Below, in pieces: positions 10,156 through 19,710 of a DNA stretch of 64,000 nt. The DNA is taken from NCBI GenBank assembly GCA_030144725.1, contig JASKMD010000026.1, positions 14,003,407 through 14,067,406 on the forward strand. The letters run 5' to 3'. The position numbers and the translations under genes are program-made. The DNA comes from Haematococcus lacustris. Taxonomy: Eukaryota > Chlorophyta > Chlorophyceae > Chlamydomonadales > Haematococcaceae. The notes under the pieces were generated by a model. It was not told the DNA's origin, ran no database searches, and saw nothing but the letters and a program-made list of their open reading frames with translations. The stretch's first letter is position 1. Each line of letters opens with the position of its first letter.

Positions 10156-10225
10156 CCCTGTACAGGGTCAGCAGGACCCTGTACAGGGTCCTACGACCAT
10201 GATGTCGCTAGGACCCTGTACAGGG
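10156..10225. repeat. three CCCTGTACAGGG palindromes
   Basis: Palindromes at 10156-10167, 10177-10188 and 10214-10225 mirror the pair at 5627-5659 on the far side of the compound structure. Confidence 0.9.
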
Positions 10226-10540
10226 TCCTAGGACACGGGCCATAGCTCATCACTGGCTGAGACTTTTTGCATGCCACCTACTAGGTTGGGCAGCTGTAAC
10301 CACCCTCCACAACCTCTCATACTCACATTTCATGAAAAGTCACTTTGGTCACACGGTGCCAACTCCCTTAGCCAAAATCAGGGTCACAGCCCCACACCTG
10401 GCCCAGCAACTCGACACCGAGTGAGAATTACACTTTGGCCCAAGAGAGTCTTGTCATCCCCTAGGTCACAGCAGCCCACATACCAAGTTTCAGACCTCAA
10501 CTCTCAGGTTTTTCAAGCCAGCCAGGCCTTAATTTGCACG

Positions 10541-10990
10541 AGTGTAAGGGAGTTGGGGTCACCGACCAAAGTGAGCTTTTGCCTCATCTGAGTATGAGCG
10601 TTCGTAACAATGTCGTAGATGAGCTTAACCTAGTAAGTAGCATGTTGTAAGTCAAAATGGTCGAGCTGTGGCATTGCCCTCTAGGTATGGGGGGGAGGTG
10701 GGCTCATTGCCACATTGCCGCAACCGCTTTCCGATCCGACTGCTGCCGCCGATGCGCATGCTCATGTAGAGCAGCCTAAGCGACGCGTGCGGTCGCAGCG
10801 ATGACTGCATGCTCCGCTACGGCTCAAATTTGAAACATTAACGTTGATGCTTTGTTGTGCACGGCCTACTCAGCGTATAATTATATTAAATGGGTGAAAG
10901 GTAGCTGGCTGGGTTGGCTACATTGTGAATCATCTAGCATAATATTTGGCGCAGTGAGTGCAAAGTTACAGTCGTCCTACTACCAGGGGT
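10541..10990 (-). mobile_element. foldback-family fragment, inverted copy of 4275-4725
   Basis: AGGGAGTTGGGGTCACCGACC..., CTAACCTAGTAAGTAGCATG, GGTCGAGCTGTGGCATTGCC and CACGGCCTACTCAG appear as the reverse complement of the centre and right arm of the element at 3765-4865. A degraded piece of the opposite arm (ACTTTGGTC...CAACTCCCTTAGCC) lies at 10345-10375. It abuts a Fanzor-like fragment at 10980, about 480 bp upstream of the GME start codon. Confidence 0.75.
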
Positions 10991-11246
10991 AGGTTTTCTG
11001 TTTGTTGGGGGCGCCTGAGTTGCGGGCAGAGCTGACCCGGCTGGTACTGAACTCATGCACTAGCATCACACGCCCGGGCAGCTGCTTGCATGCTTCCAGT
11101 AGCATCTGCTTGACCGGAACACCCCTGCTGCCAATGCTCCCACTGCCACTGAAGCCTGCTGCCCCATAGGCCAGTGCCAGGGAACGACGTGTGGCGGCTG
11201 TATTGAAGCGTACGATGGCACCCTGGTAGGTCTGCAGCCAAGGCAC
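10980..11246 (-). pseudogene. Fanzor/TnpB-like internal fragment, family B
   Basis: One minus-strand frame reads TYQGAIVRFNTAATRRSL, AYGAAGFSGSGSIGSRGVPV, KQMLLEACKQLPGRVMLVHE, FSTSRVSSARNSG and then stops. This order (YGAASF..GSG.., VPVK.ML, V.E FRTS) is the RuvC-II to zinc-finger entry region of Fanzor/TnpB proteins and parallels VVLVDEHRTTRVSSA in the better copy at 55 kb. No RuvC-I or DRD motif is present. An upstream CTGCAG acceptor-like site precedes the frame. It is an isolated, non-functional fragment in the 5' flank of the epimerase gene, in divergent orientation. Confidence 0.65.
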
Positions 11247-11472
11247 ACAAGGAGAGACACATTGTGATCCGAGGTCCAGTCATGGCAAAGACAAGCATTG
11301 TGGCGCACTACTAGCAACAGTGACAACGGAAATAACGGAATCCTCACCTCATTCGCTCACATAGAGCGTGCGCAACGTACCATTAACCCCTAGAGCAGTC
11401 CCAATTGCTGCGCTCCCTACACTTACGCAATCCCAAGCCAACCCAAGCAGCGAAGCAGCCACAGCCCACCGA

Positions 11473-13913
11473 ATGGCAATCCATAGTGATTACGAGGCAA
11501 CCAGCGCTCTTGCAAAGTACCCGTTCGAGCCGTACTGGTGAGCCCCTGGTCGGCTGTCAAGTCGGGCAATACTGGGCCACGGAACTTCTGGGCCACAGGG
11601 CGATTAGACAGAACCATGAACAGCAGCCTAGACTGCAGAAAACGGGCTCTTATCTTCTAGCCCGCCCATCCTGCAGGCCTGCGGCCAAACTCAAAATTTG
11701 CATTACTGGAGCTGGGGGCTTCATAGCCTCGCACTTGGGCAAGCGCCTGAAATCCGAGGGGCACTACATCGTTGCCGTGGATTGGAAACGGAACGAGTAT
11801 TTTGCGGTAAGCTTGCCATGCACATACCGTCTGTGCACAATATCGTGTTGGCTTTTGCAGTTTTGCGACATTGCGGTGGCGCAGGAGGATCAGTTTTGCG
11901 ATGAGTTCCACTTGGTTGACCTGCGGCTGTTTGACAATTGCAAGAAGGTACGGGAGGCGCCTGCTGGTTTGGTAACAAGCCAAGTGACCATTTCTGACTG
12001 CAATGCCTGTACCCTGTCGCAGGTTGCTGAAGGCTGTGACCACGTGTTCAATCTTGCTGCTGACATGGGCGGCATGGGCTTCATTCAGTCCAACCACGCT
12101 GTAATCTTTTACAACAATACCATGATCACATTCAACATGATGGAGGCTGCTCGTCAAACCGGCATCAAGCGGTGAGGGGCTCTGCTGCTGCCTGCCTGCT
12201 ATCCCATTATGCAATGAAGGATGCGTCATAAGGCGCAGTCACCTTGTTGTATGCCCCACGCCCCACGGAGTTACACATTGTAACCTGCCTCTTTACTTTT
12301 TTTGCTTGTGGGCTGTGGGGCATCTGCTGCATTGAAGACATAGCTGTTGGCTCCAGTGTCACCAAGTGTGCTGTACTCCTGTTGCTGCCCAGGTTCTTCT
12401 ATGCCTCCTCAGCCTGCATCTACCCTGAGCACAAGCAGCTTGACGTGACTGTAGAAGGGGGAGGGTTGAAGGAGTCCTGCGCCTGGCCTGCTCAGGTAGG
12501 CAACAGCGGTTTGCTCCAAGGTGCACCGTAAGCTGATGTGGGGATTCAGCAGGTGGAGCTCCATGCTGCGACCCATGACCATGCCCACATCGTGGCTGCA
12601 GCCTCAAGATGCGTATGGTCTTGAAAAGCTGAGCGGGGAAGAGCTGGCGAAGCATTACAACCATGATTTTGGCATGGACTGCCGTGTGGCACGGTTTCAC
12701 AACATCTACGGCCCGCATGGCACCTGGAAGGGCGGGAGGGAGAAGGCACCTGCAGCCTTCTGCAGAAAGGTATGAGCGCGAGCACAACGTGTAGTTCAAC
12801 CATGAAAGTTGTTGGAATCAATGTGTGAGGAAGGGTTAGGGTGGATAGAGGTGTGTATGTGCTTGCCCCATCTGCTGTGCTGCTGCCCAGCACACGCCTG
12901 TCTGTCAGCTGTGTGTGCCTGCGGTGCTGCTACCACCCAGGTGTTGACATCATCCACTGAGCTGGAGATGTGGGGGGACGGCAAGCAGACGCGCAGCTTC
13001 ACCTTCATTGATGACTGTGTGGAGGGCATTCTGCGCATCACCAAGAGTGACTGCAGTGAGCCCTTGAACCTTGGGAGCACAGAGATGCTGTCCATGAATG
13101 AGATGATGGCGATGGCCATGGCCATTGAGGGCAAGGTGAGCAGCACAGCACAGCTGCGGTAGGTGTCCCGGTTAAGCAGTGTACTTCTCTCTTGCTTCCT
13201 CCAGCTTTCTACAGCTTCCTACAGCTTCCTACTTAGTCTGGAACAGTCCCAGCTGACCGGATGGCCACAGCCTGAGCTTTGCTGGGTGTTGCTGTGCAGG
13301 AGCTGCCCATCAAGCACATCCCAGGGCCCGAGGGGGTGCGGGGCCGCAACTCTGAAAACTCGCTGATCTTGGAGAAGCTGGGCTGGGCCCCCTCCATCAG
13401 CTTGGCAGATGGCCTGCGGTGAGTGCATCCTCTCGCAGCATCCATGAGCTGCGCCCCTGGGTCTCGCTGCCCCCCGGAAGCTGTGGTGATGCCTGGTTCA
13501 GGGCCGCCACCAGTAGCTCTATGTTCAAACAACAGCGCGTGCAGCATTGCATGTCACTATGCATATTGCTATGCCGGCACTATCACAGCATGGAAGAGCC
13601 AGCCAGCCAGCCAGCCAGCCACATGCCTCGTGTTCATTGCCGTTGTTGTGTCATGATGTGCAGGATCACATACCACTGGATCAAGAGCCAGCTTGAGAAG
13701 GAGGCAGCAGGCGGGGCAGTGGATACCAGCAAGTACTCTCACTCCATGGTGGTGGGCACCCTGGCTCCCACTGTGCTGGGCACACTCCGCAAGGGGGATG
13801 GCCAAGAGGGGCTGGCGGATGTAGACAGCGTTGTCCACGTCGTGGCCAAGGTGGCCAAGATTGGGGCGGAGCATGGGCCTGCAGCTACTGCAGCTCTCTT
13901 GAAAACAGCTTAG
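11473..13913 (+). CDS. GME: GDP-mannose 3,5-epimerase
   Basis: The enzyme converts GDP-D-mannose to GDP-L-galactose and GDP-L-gulose in the cytosol, the committing step of ascorbate synthesis and a source of wall sugars. Nine exons join in phase: 11473-11537, 11677-11806, 11885-11947, 12023-12171, 12393-12495, 12602-12769, 12941-13135, 13300-13418, 13664-13913, giving 413 aa. The start MAIHSDYEATSALAKYPFEP fits plant GME N-termini. Residues 33-38 are the GAGGFI NAD-binding loop. Cys144 (SSACIYPE), Tyr175/Lys179 (YGLEK) and Lys218 (GREKAP) match the catalytic Cys, SDR Tyr/Lys and second acid-base Lys of Arabidopsis GME. The family usually ends shortly after a GSLR.ADG motif; here about 34 residues follow (ADVDSVVHVVAKVAKIG...), an unusual C-terminal extension. 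Exon 3 has a second possible acceptor 24 nt upstream. Intron 8 carries a dispersed CCAGC-repeat fragment. Confidence 0.97.
13575..13640 (+). repeat. dispersed AGCCAGCC repeat fragment in GME intron 8
   Basis: AGCATGGAAGAGCCAGCCAG... followed by CCACATGCCTCGTGTTCATTG is a fragment of the longer repeats at 21505-21780 and 52075-52350. It lies wholly inside intron 8 and does not disturb its splice sites. Confidence 0.85.
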
Positions 13914-14091
13914 GCGGATGCTGTACGTTGTCCATCCCACCAAAGCTTGGCTTGATGCAGTTTTGCTCAGCTGGTGCTTGATGGCATGGTAAGCAAGCAA
14001 TGGTCAGAGCAAGGTATGGAAGTGCTCGGCCAATGCAGAAGTTGCGTTGGCATCCCCATGTCCATGCGACTGACCCAGCTTGTCAGCTTGT

Positions 14092-14450
14092 TCAGGGCAT
14101 GGGCTGTGGACATGCGCTGGAGGCCCTAGTGAGGGACAAAGGGGCTGTAGCATCAGCACTACATAGCCTGTCAGCCAAGCCCTTGAACGCATGTGCAGAA
14201 GAGTGGAGAGTGCGACTAACTTGCCATTGAACAGTGTACTGCCCAAATGTTTTGTCTGACATTGGGACTGGTGAGTTGAGGCTGCTGGGCTGTTGGGCTG
14301 CTGCTTGGCTGAGGCAGGGCACCAGGAGCAGGCAGGCAGAGAGCGCTAGGTGGGCAGGGATGGCACTGACAACTGACATTTGTCCTGATGCAGCCTGTGT
14401 TGAATGGCAATATTGCGGTAGGCAGCTCAGGCAATGTGCTAGAAAGTACA
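14092..14450 (+). mobile_element. 3' tail of Fanzor family A element (split copy)
   Basis: GGAGGCCCTAGTGAGGGACA at 14120 and the later block GCTAGGTGGGCAGG...TTGACATTTGTCCTGATGCAGC (14345-14425) match the region right after the 20.8-kb Fanzor copy (21010-21125), where they are contiguous. Here they are separated by about 200 bp. If GME uses the polyadenylation signals at 14574 or 14681, this tail is part of its 3' UTR. Confidence 0.65.
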
Positions 14451-14573
14451 GTGGACATTCACAAGGGATGTTGAGACGTGAACTGTGAGGGTGGGGATGG
14501 CATAGATTGTTTGCCGGTATTGGGGTGTTTGCGACCTAGCGTGTGCGTGGGCCTGCATGCACCCATACACATC

Positions 14574-14578
14574 TGTAA
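14574..14578 (+). terminator. TGTAA polyadenylation signal of GME
   Basis: The pentanucleotide TGTAA is the usual poly(A) signal in volvocalean algae. It sits 660 nt after the GME stop, inside CACATCTGTAATCTTGTC. A near-identical block with TGTAA lies at 14681-14685, so two alternative sites are possible. Confidence 0.5.
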
Positions 14579-15329
14579 TCTTGTCTATTCTGAAGATGAT
14601 GCCGCGTAAGGGCTCCCCCGTTCTCTGTTGGTCACGTTGTCACCGAAGAGTGGGCTGCAGAGTGTTTACCCATATACATCTGTAATCTTGTCAGTGTCAA
14701 GGTGGGGCAGGCTGGGTGGGGCTCTCTAAACCCCGTGTGATCCAATGGGTCACCCCCGCCATTGGCTGCACCCCTGATAAAATCTTTCTGGTCTTTAAGA
14801 GTTTTACAGCGATTCGAGCGCAGGGCGCTGCAGCTCATTACAGCGAAGCTAGCGGGCTGCTCGGGCTGATGTGCACCTGTGCCGGGGCGGGCGGGGGTAC
14901 TGAGAGATCGGGTCGCGTTGTGTCGGGAATGACTTGTTTGATGGGGCTGTGATCAGAGAACAGCCATCGCGCTCAGCGGCCCAGCTTTTCAAATGTTTGA
15001 ATTTCTTGTCGGGCGCAGGACCCCCCTGACATGTGTTCTAATGCTAGTGCTATTGCTTATGACTTGTTCGACAGTAGTGGTACGGCTTGTGGTCTGTCCA
15101 GCGTGTCAGCGTGCCTGTTCAGCGTGTCGCGTCACCCCATGTCCAACTTCTTCAATATGGGCATTTTCTTCGGCCGGTTAACTATCCAACCAGGACGTCG
15201 AATGATGAAGTGCCAATTGTGTGCGGTTGCTTGTGTGGGTTCTTGACGTATCTGCAATCCAGAAACGCGTTGTCATCATGTTTGAGCCGTTTGTGATGCT
15301 CCAAAGTAGACCCCAATGCACTTTACACA

Positions 15330-16124
15330 TTAATTGTCCGCCTCATATTCAGCCTCCAGCTCCTCAGTTCTCAGCTCCCTTAACACCAAACGACGCAATT
15401 TCCTGCGTTCCTCTTGCCTCTGCCACCCCATGTGCATGCGATATCGTGCACAGTGTGTGTTTGTCAGTTTGCCAAAGCACACCTCATCATGCATCAAATC
15501 GGGATGGAACCACATTAACAATGCATAACACTCTTCGTCCTCCCTCACCTCCTTCACAGTGTCTTGGAACATGGGCATGGGCTCAAGTGGGGTAGTAGTG
15601 TCTGGCTTCATGCATGGCAGGCATGGCACACTCATGCACATGCTGCACGCACAACCAGCCATGGCCCATTGAGGCTGCTCCCTGTCAGGTGTGAACACCA
15701 TGCGATGCATTGCCCTGCACCCCTCCACCTTATCATGCATGCGCTCCACATCAGCCTTGGGCATGCTGCATACAATTGCTTGCCTAGCATCGTCCAGCAC
15801 CAGGTAGCGCCGAAACATGATGTGTCCACGTTGCCGGTGGCTGGCACTAGTGTCTTGTGCATGGCATGGTACGGCGAAATGCTTGTTAGCCCAATCTGTC
15901 AGCACAACAGCCCCACACACTTTCCCCACCAACTCTGGATGGACTAACATCTGCTCCCTCCACTCCCTCGTAGCCACCCCACCCTCAGAGTCATGCGTGC
16001 TCTTGAAATGCGATGTGGCACCATATGACCATTGCACAGGCACCCCAAACCTATTAGCTAGGTGCCAATGCAACCTAATGGCCTTGGCCCCCTTGAACTG
16101 TGATGCACAACCATCTGACCACAA
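15330..16124 (-). pseudogene. DDE-type transposase-like C-terminal half
   Basis: An open frame of about 264 codons starts mid-domain with WSDGCASQFKGAKAIRLHWH and continues through SYGATSHFKSTHDSEGGVA, LTDWANKHFAV and a Cys cluster CACSMCMSVPCLPCM, ending in a Lys/Arg/Glu-rich tail. SDG.xQFK plus xSH.K..xD..GG is a layout seen in uncharacterised eukaryotic transposases with an RNase H fold (second and third acidic residues). The first acidic strand expected upstream is absent, and this frame overlaps the HTH exon at 16058-16124 in another phase. The reading is therefore broken: either an internal deletion joined out of frame or a frameshift. The protein is probably inactive. Confidence 0.6.
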
Positions 16125-16787
16125 ACTGCCAGGTTGGACAGGTGGCTCCTCCTGGCTCGCTTGACTGCATGGGGCGTGATGCCCAGCTGCCTGGCCGTCC
16201 TCTTGATGCCATGCTGCTCAATGCCCCTGCCCATAGTCATGATCAAGGCAGTGTTGAACGGCTGCTGGTTTGTTGAGCGCTGCCCACCCGGGGCGGGCTT
16301 GGTGCTGGCAAGCACAGGCCTGAGTGACTCCACCATGATGCCCCCCAGCACCTGGTCAGGGGTGGGGGGGACCACGCCAGTAGCCAGGCTGACCACAGAC
16401 CGCATGCGGCGGTGCTGCTGCAGCCTGTCCAGCAGCTCTGCACCCCCCTCCAGTGGGTACTTCTGAAACTCATCCAGCAGTGGCTGCAGCCTCAGCTGCC
16501 AAGCCTGGGGTGAGGTGCTGAGGGACTGTGGCTGCTGCTGCTGCTGCCGGTGCGAGCGCAAGTCCCACACTGGACGGATTGCAGGGATGGGGTTGCCTCT
16601 TGCCTTGCGCATGGCCGTGTCCCGTGACCGTGCCCCTGAACCTGCTGCCCTTGCCCCCCCCCCTTGTTGCGCATGCCCTTCCCCACCCCCTGCTGCCCCT
16701 GCTGCCTCAGCCTTTGCTGCAGCCCTCAGCACAGCAGCCACTGCTGCCGCAGCAATCGCTGCTGCCGCTGCTTGGTGCTCATCCAAC
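16058..16787 (-). CDS. helix-turn-helix exon of the TIR element
   Basis: This exon starts after a good acceptor (CTGCTCCTGTGCAG, 16788) and continues the Gag-like exon in phase (AG+G = Arg). It encodes an Ala/Gly-rich stretch, a Gln run, SPQAWQLRLQPLLDEFQKY, LLDRLQQHRRMRSVVSLAT and finally GIKRTARQLGITPHAVKRAR, a compact helix-turn-helix like those at transposase N-termini. The frame then runs out over the DDE-like segment, so this copy lacks a clean junction to a catalytic domain. Its role would be DNA (TIR) recognition; this is inferred from the motif and position. Confidence 0.6.
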
Positions 16788-16928
16788 CTGCACAGGAGCA
16801 GCAACAACAAACGCATGATGGCAATAGCAGCAGCAGCACTATGACTATGAGGCTATGGACTATGAGGCTATGGCTATGGCTATGGCTATGAGGCTAGTGG
16901 ATGGTGGGGGTGGATGGGCAGCACTCAC

Positions 16929-18703
16929 CTTGCAGGGTGGGAGGGCAGTTGTTGCTCCTGCTCATCGGCCACTGGCAGCGTGGCAAATCTATTGCGTGTC
17001 GTCAGCAACACTGTGGGGGCTGCGCGGTGCACACGCTGAGCTGTGGCGCGTGTGGCCGAAGTGAGCGTGGCTGGCTGCCATGCGCTCTCTCTAGCGGGGG
17101 TGTAATGCTCACACAGTCCTCCCATGAAGGCCATCCAACATGTGGCAGCGGGGGTGTTGTTAAACACCTGATGGAACCACCACACCTCTGCACCCCCAGT
17201 GAGACGATCAGCAGCGTAGGGGACCCATAGATCCTCAGGCATGCGGCATGCTTGGAAGTACTCCGTCAATGACTGCCCCCACGCCCGCACGGCCAACCCT
17301 GTGGCTGTGCCCCCATGCAGAGGTGGTGGTGGCAGGCAGGAAGGGCTGCTTGGCGCTGGCTGGGTTGGACTAGACTGAGCTTGTTGCGCTGGCCTGGGCT
17401 GAGGGGGAGGGGGCGCGGTTGCCAGCAGTAGGCGTTGGTGGGCACCCACCACAGCTGAGTAGGGCAGCCCAGGGATGCGCAATGCCCTGCCATACATGCA
17501 CACATGCACACATGCACACATATTCCCACATGCACACATATGGCCACATGCACACATACATGCACACATGCTCCCATGCACTAATGCCCAGCCATACATG
17601 CACACACACATGATTTGTGGCAGGTGTGGTGGGTGGGTGCTTGGGAGGGCATGCATGGGGATTGAGTACCTTGGCATGGGCGCTACTGTTGTATCCTGGC
17701 GTGGACGCTTGATGAGGGGTGACCTGAGGGACTCAGGGACATGGGGAGAGCATGGAGGATGATCTGGGAGGGGGTGGTTGGTGCTGACAGCCTGCTGGTC
17801 TGCCGCCTCTTGCAGCTGAAGGTCTGCCTGCTGCTGCTGCAACAGGTGCTGCTGTTCTGCCAGCTGCTGCTGCACTTGGCGTTGCAATTCAGCCCCACTT
17901 CGTGCCTCAAGCTGTTGCTGCAGCCTGTTAAGCTGTTGCTGCAATTGCAACATGTGCCGTTGCTCAGCTACCTGCTGCTCCCTCAGGTGCATGTCCGCCT
18001 GCTGCTGCTGCAGCTGGTGCTGCTGCTCAGCCATTTGCTGCTCCCTCAGGTGCAGGTCCGCCTTCTGCTGCTGCTCAGCCACCTGCTGCTCCCTCAGGTG
18101 CAGGTCCGCCTGCTGCTGCTGCTCAGCCATTTGCTGCTCCCTCAGGTGCAGGTCCGCCTGCTGCTGCTGCTCAGCCACCTGCTGCTCCCTCAGGTGCAGG
18201 TCCGCCTGCTGCTGCTGCTCAGCCACCTGCTGCTCCCTCAGGTGCAGGTCCGCCTGCTGCTGCTGCAGCTGGTGCTGCTGCTCAGCTACTTCCTGCTCCC
18301 TTAAGTGCAGGTTCGCCTGCAGCTGCTGTTGTTGCTCAGTCAGCTGCTGCTCCCGCTGTAGCACAGCAGCCAACTGCTGCGCTACCTGCTGCTCCTTGCG
18401 CTGAAGCTCATCCCGCTGGAGGTCCTGCAAGTGTTGCTGAAGTGTTTGCAAGCGCTGGTTGTCAATAAGCTGCTGCTCCCTCAGCTGCAGGTCTGTTTGC
18501 AGCCGGTGCAACTGTGCCTCATAAGCACCAGCATCAGCCAGTGCCTGGGCCTCAGCCTCAGCGGCAAGAGCCAGGGCCTTGGCCTCAGCCTCAGCAGCCC
18601 TGCGCTCTGCCATAACCTCCCTCGCTTTCTGCAAATTGGCACTTGTAGCCTTCACTCCCCTTTTCTTGTCAACCATGGCCTTCACTGGCCTGCAAAACGG
18701 CAA
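16929..18703 (-). CDS. Gln-rich coiled-coil and Gag-like protein (exon 1 of TIR element)
   Basis: The frame opens at 18703 (alternative Met at 18676, just after a possible acceptor). Residues ~20-320 form heptad-rich Arg/Glu/Gln coiled coil with ~13-residue repeats (LHLREQQVAEQQQQAD). A Pro-rich linker follows, with a CACATG microsatellite (17480-17600) that may be an intron: donor AAG|GTACTC near 17670, acceptor CTACTCAG near 17457. At ~470-540 lies AVRAWGQSLTEYFQACRMPE, YAADRLTGGAEVWWFHQV and CWMAFMGGLCEHY, matching the retrotransposon Gag family (Y...F..MPE, A...L.G.A..WW, W..F...L...Y). The exon ends at a consensus donor (AAG|GTGAGT, 16928), not at its stop. No reverse transcriptase, protease or integrase is nearby. 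Confidence 0.65.
17470..17605. repeat. (CACATG)n-like microsatellite
   Basis: Irregular ATGCACACAT/TGCACACATG repeats lie within the linker of the Gag-like frame. Translation gives Met-Cys-Ala-Cys runs that look intronic. Confidence 0.85.
17960..18300. repeat. 39-48 bp coding repeats (CTGCTGCTCCCTCAGGTGCA)
   Basis: Six or seven near-identical units, CTGCTGCTCCCTCAGGTGCA plus GGTCCGCCTGCTGCTGCTG..., all multiples of 3, encode the repeated LHLREQQ(V/M)AEQQQQAD coiled-coil segment on the minus strand. The period preserves the frame, unlike the non-coding arrays elsewhere in the window. Confidence 0.9.
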
Positions 18704-19276
18704 ACATAGTTAATAGCTCGGTTTCTGCGTATTTTTAACTAATTCTTGCCTTTCGTGGTTGCTCAGAAGCCACAGGCACCAATGCGGTAACCATCTTGTG
18801 CAACCAAGAAGTAGCAGCCACTTGTGGACTGTACCTGTATTCAGCAACAATCCGCCGCCGCGGTCACGCTCCCAACCCGCGATGCCGTCGACCTGCCGGG
18901 GCGTGGTTTAACGACCAAAGGTGACACTTTAGAATTGGGGGCAAGTGAGCAGGCCGGGAAGCAGCAGGTGGGCTTCAAAGAGGGTCTCGATGCGTTCTGG
19001 GACCTAACCTGAAAAGTTGCCATGTCCAGTCAGGTTGCGCCATTCACGCCGAATTGGGTCCAGGCTGCCTATAGCGATCGCTAAGAGGGTCTGCGTGGCG
19101 CCAGAACACGTCGCGTGCTGGGGGCCAGCCACCCGGCAAACTACTGGGGCTGGCTGCACTCTAGTCAGACCAGTAGCAGCTCATCGCACGAATCGGCGGC
19201 GTCATCAGTGCAGAAATGAGTAAGATTTTATCTCTTGAGCCATGGGGGTGCAGCCAATGGCGGGGGTGACCAATGG

Positions 19277-19710
19277 CATCCTTTAACAAATGGGACAACC
19301 TGTTGGGCTGTTAAGGTCATGGCTTATGGCCTTGGCTGACGTATTGGGCGCAGCAGCAGCAGCAGGGGGGGCAGTAGCGGTGGCAGCACTGTGATCTGGC
19401 TGGAATGTAGCGTCACACAACCGTGTATCTCACGGGAAACCCAAGTTGCTTGAAAAGGCCACCGCCCGTCTCAATGCGCATCGCGTAATGGCTGAAAAGA
19501 GCCGGAATGGGAGCGACAAGCACAAGAAGGACCCGGGAAAGAAACAGAAAGGTGTGTGTCCCTAGCCGATTGTGGGCTACGTGAGTTACGCGCTGTGTGA
19601 TAACCCGTCACTCCTGTTGGTTCCATCGCAGCGTCTCGTTCCCCTCAAGGCAGGCAACGACAGGAGCGTCGGGATGGCTGGAACACGCGCAGACGTCAGG
19701 TGACAGGCCG
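19277..19710. other. spacer between TIR element and MITE
   Basis: No gene or repeat is supported. A short GCAGCAGCAGCAG run occurs near 19350. Confidence 0.45.

Larger units (their letters stand above)
14749..19270 (-). mobile_element. 4.5-kb TIR element encoding Gag-like/HTH/DDE-like proteins
   Basis: The element is bounded by perfect 26-bp terminal inverted repeats (14749-14774 and 19245-19270) beginning GTCACCCCCGCCATTGG. They extend imperfectly through GATAAAATCTT on both sides after a gap. A perfect 6-bp direct repeat CAATGG flanks it at 14743-14748 and 19271-19276 (an alternative reading is AATG with ends GGTCACC). All coding sequence is on the minus strand in the order coiled-coil/Gag-like, helix-turn-helix, DDE-like. 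The 5' and 3' non-coding margins (18710-19244 and 14775-15329) hold no ORF. I cannot assign it to a named superfamily from sequence alone. Confidence 0.85.

Noticed and set aside
17741..18304. Leu-rich plus-strand ORFs (LLLPQVQVRLLLL)
   Set aside because: Antisense of the Gln-rich coiled-coil repeats; the minus-strand frame has the longer, splice-consistent reading.
14749..19270. Interpreting the Gag-like frame as an LTR retrotransposon
   Set aside because: No long terminal repeats, protease, reverse transcriptase or integrase are present, and the boundaries are inverted repeats with a target duplication.
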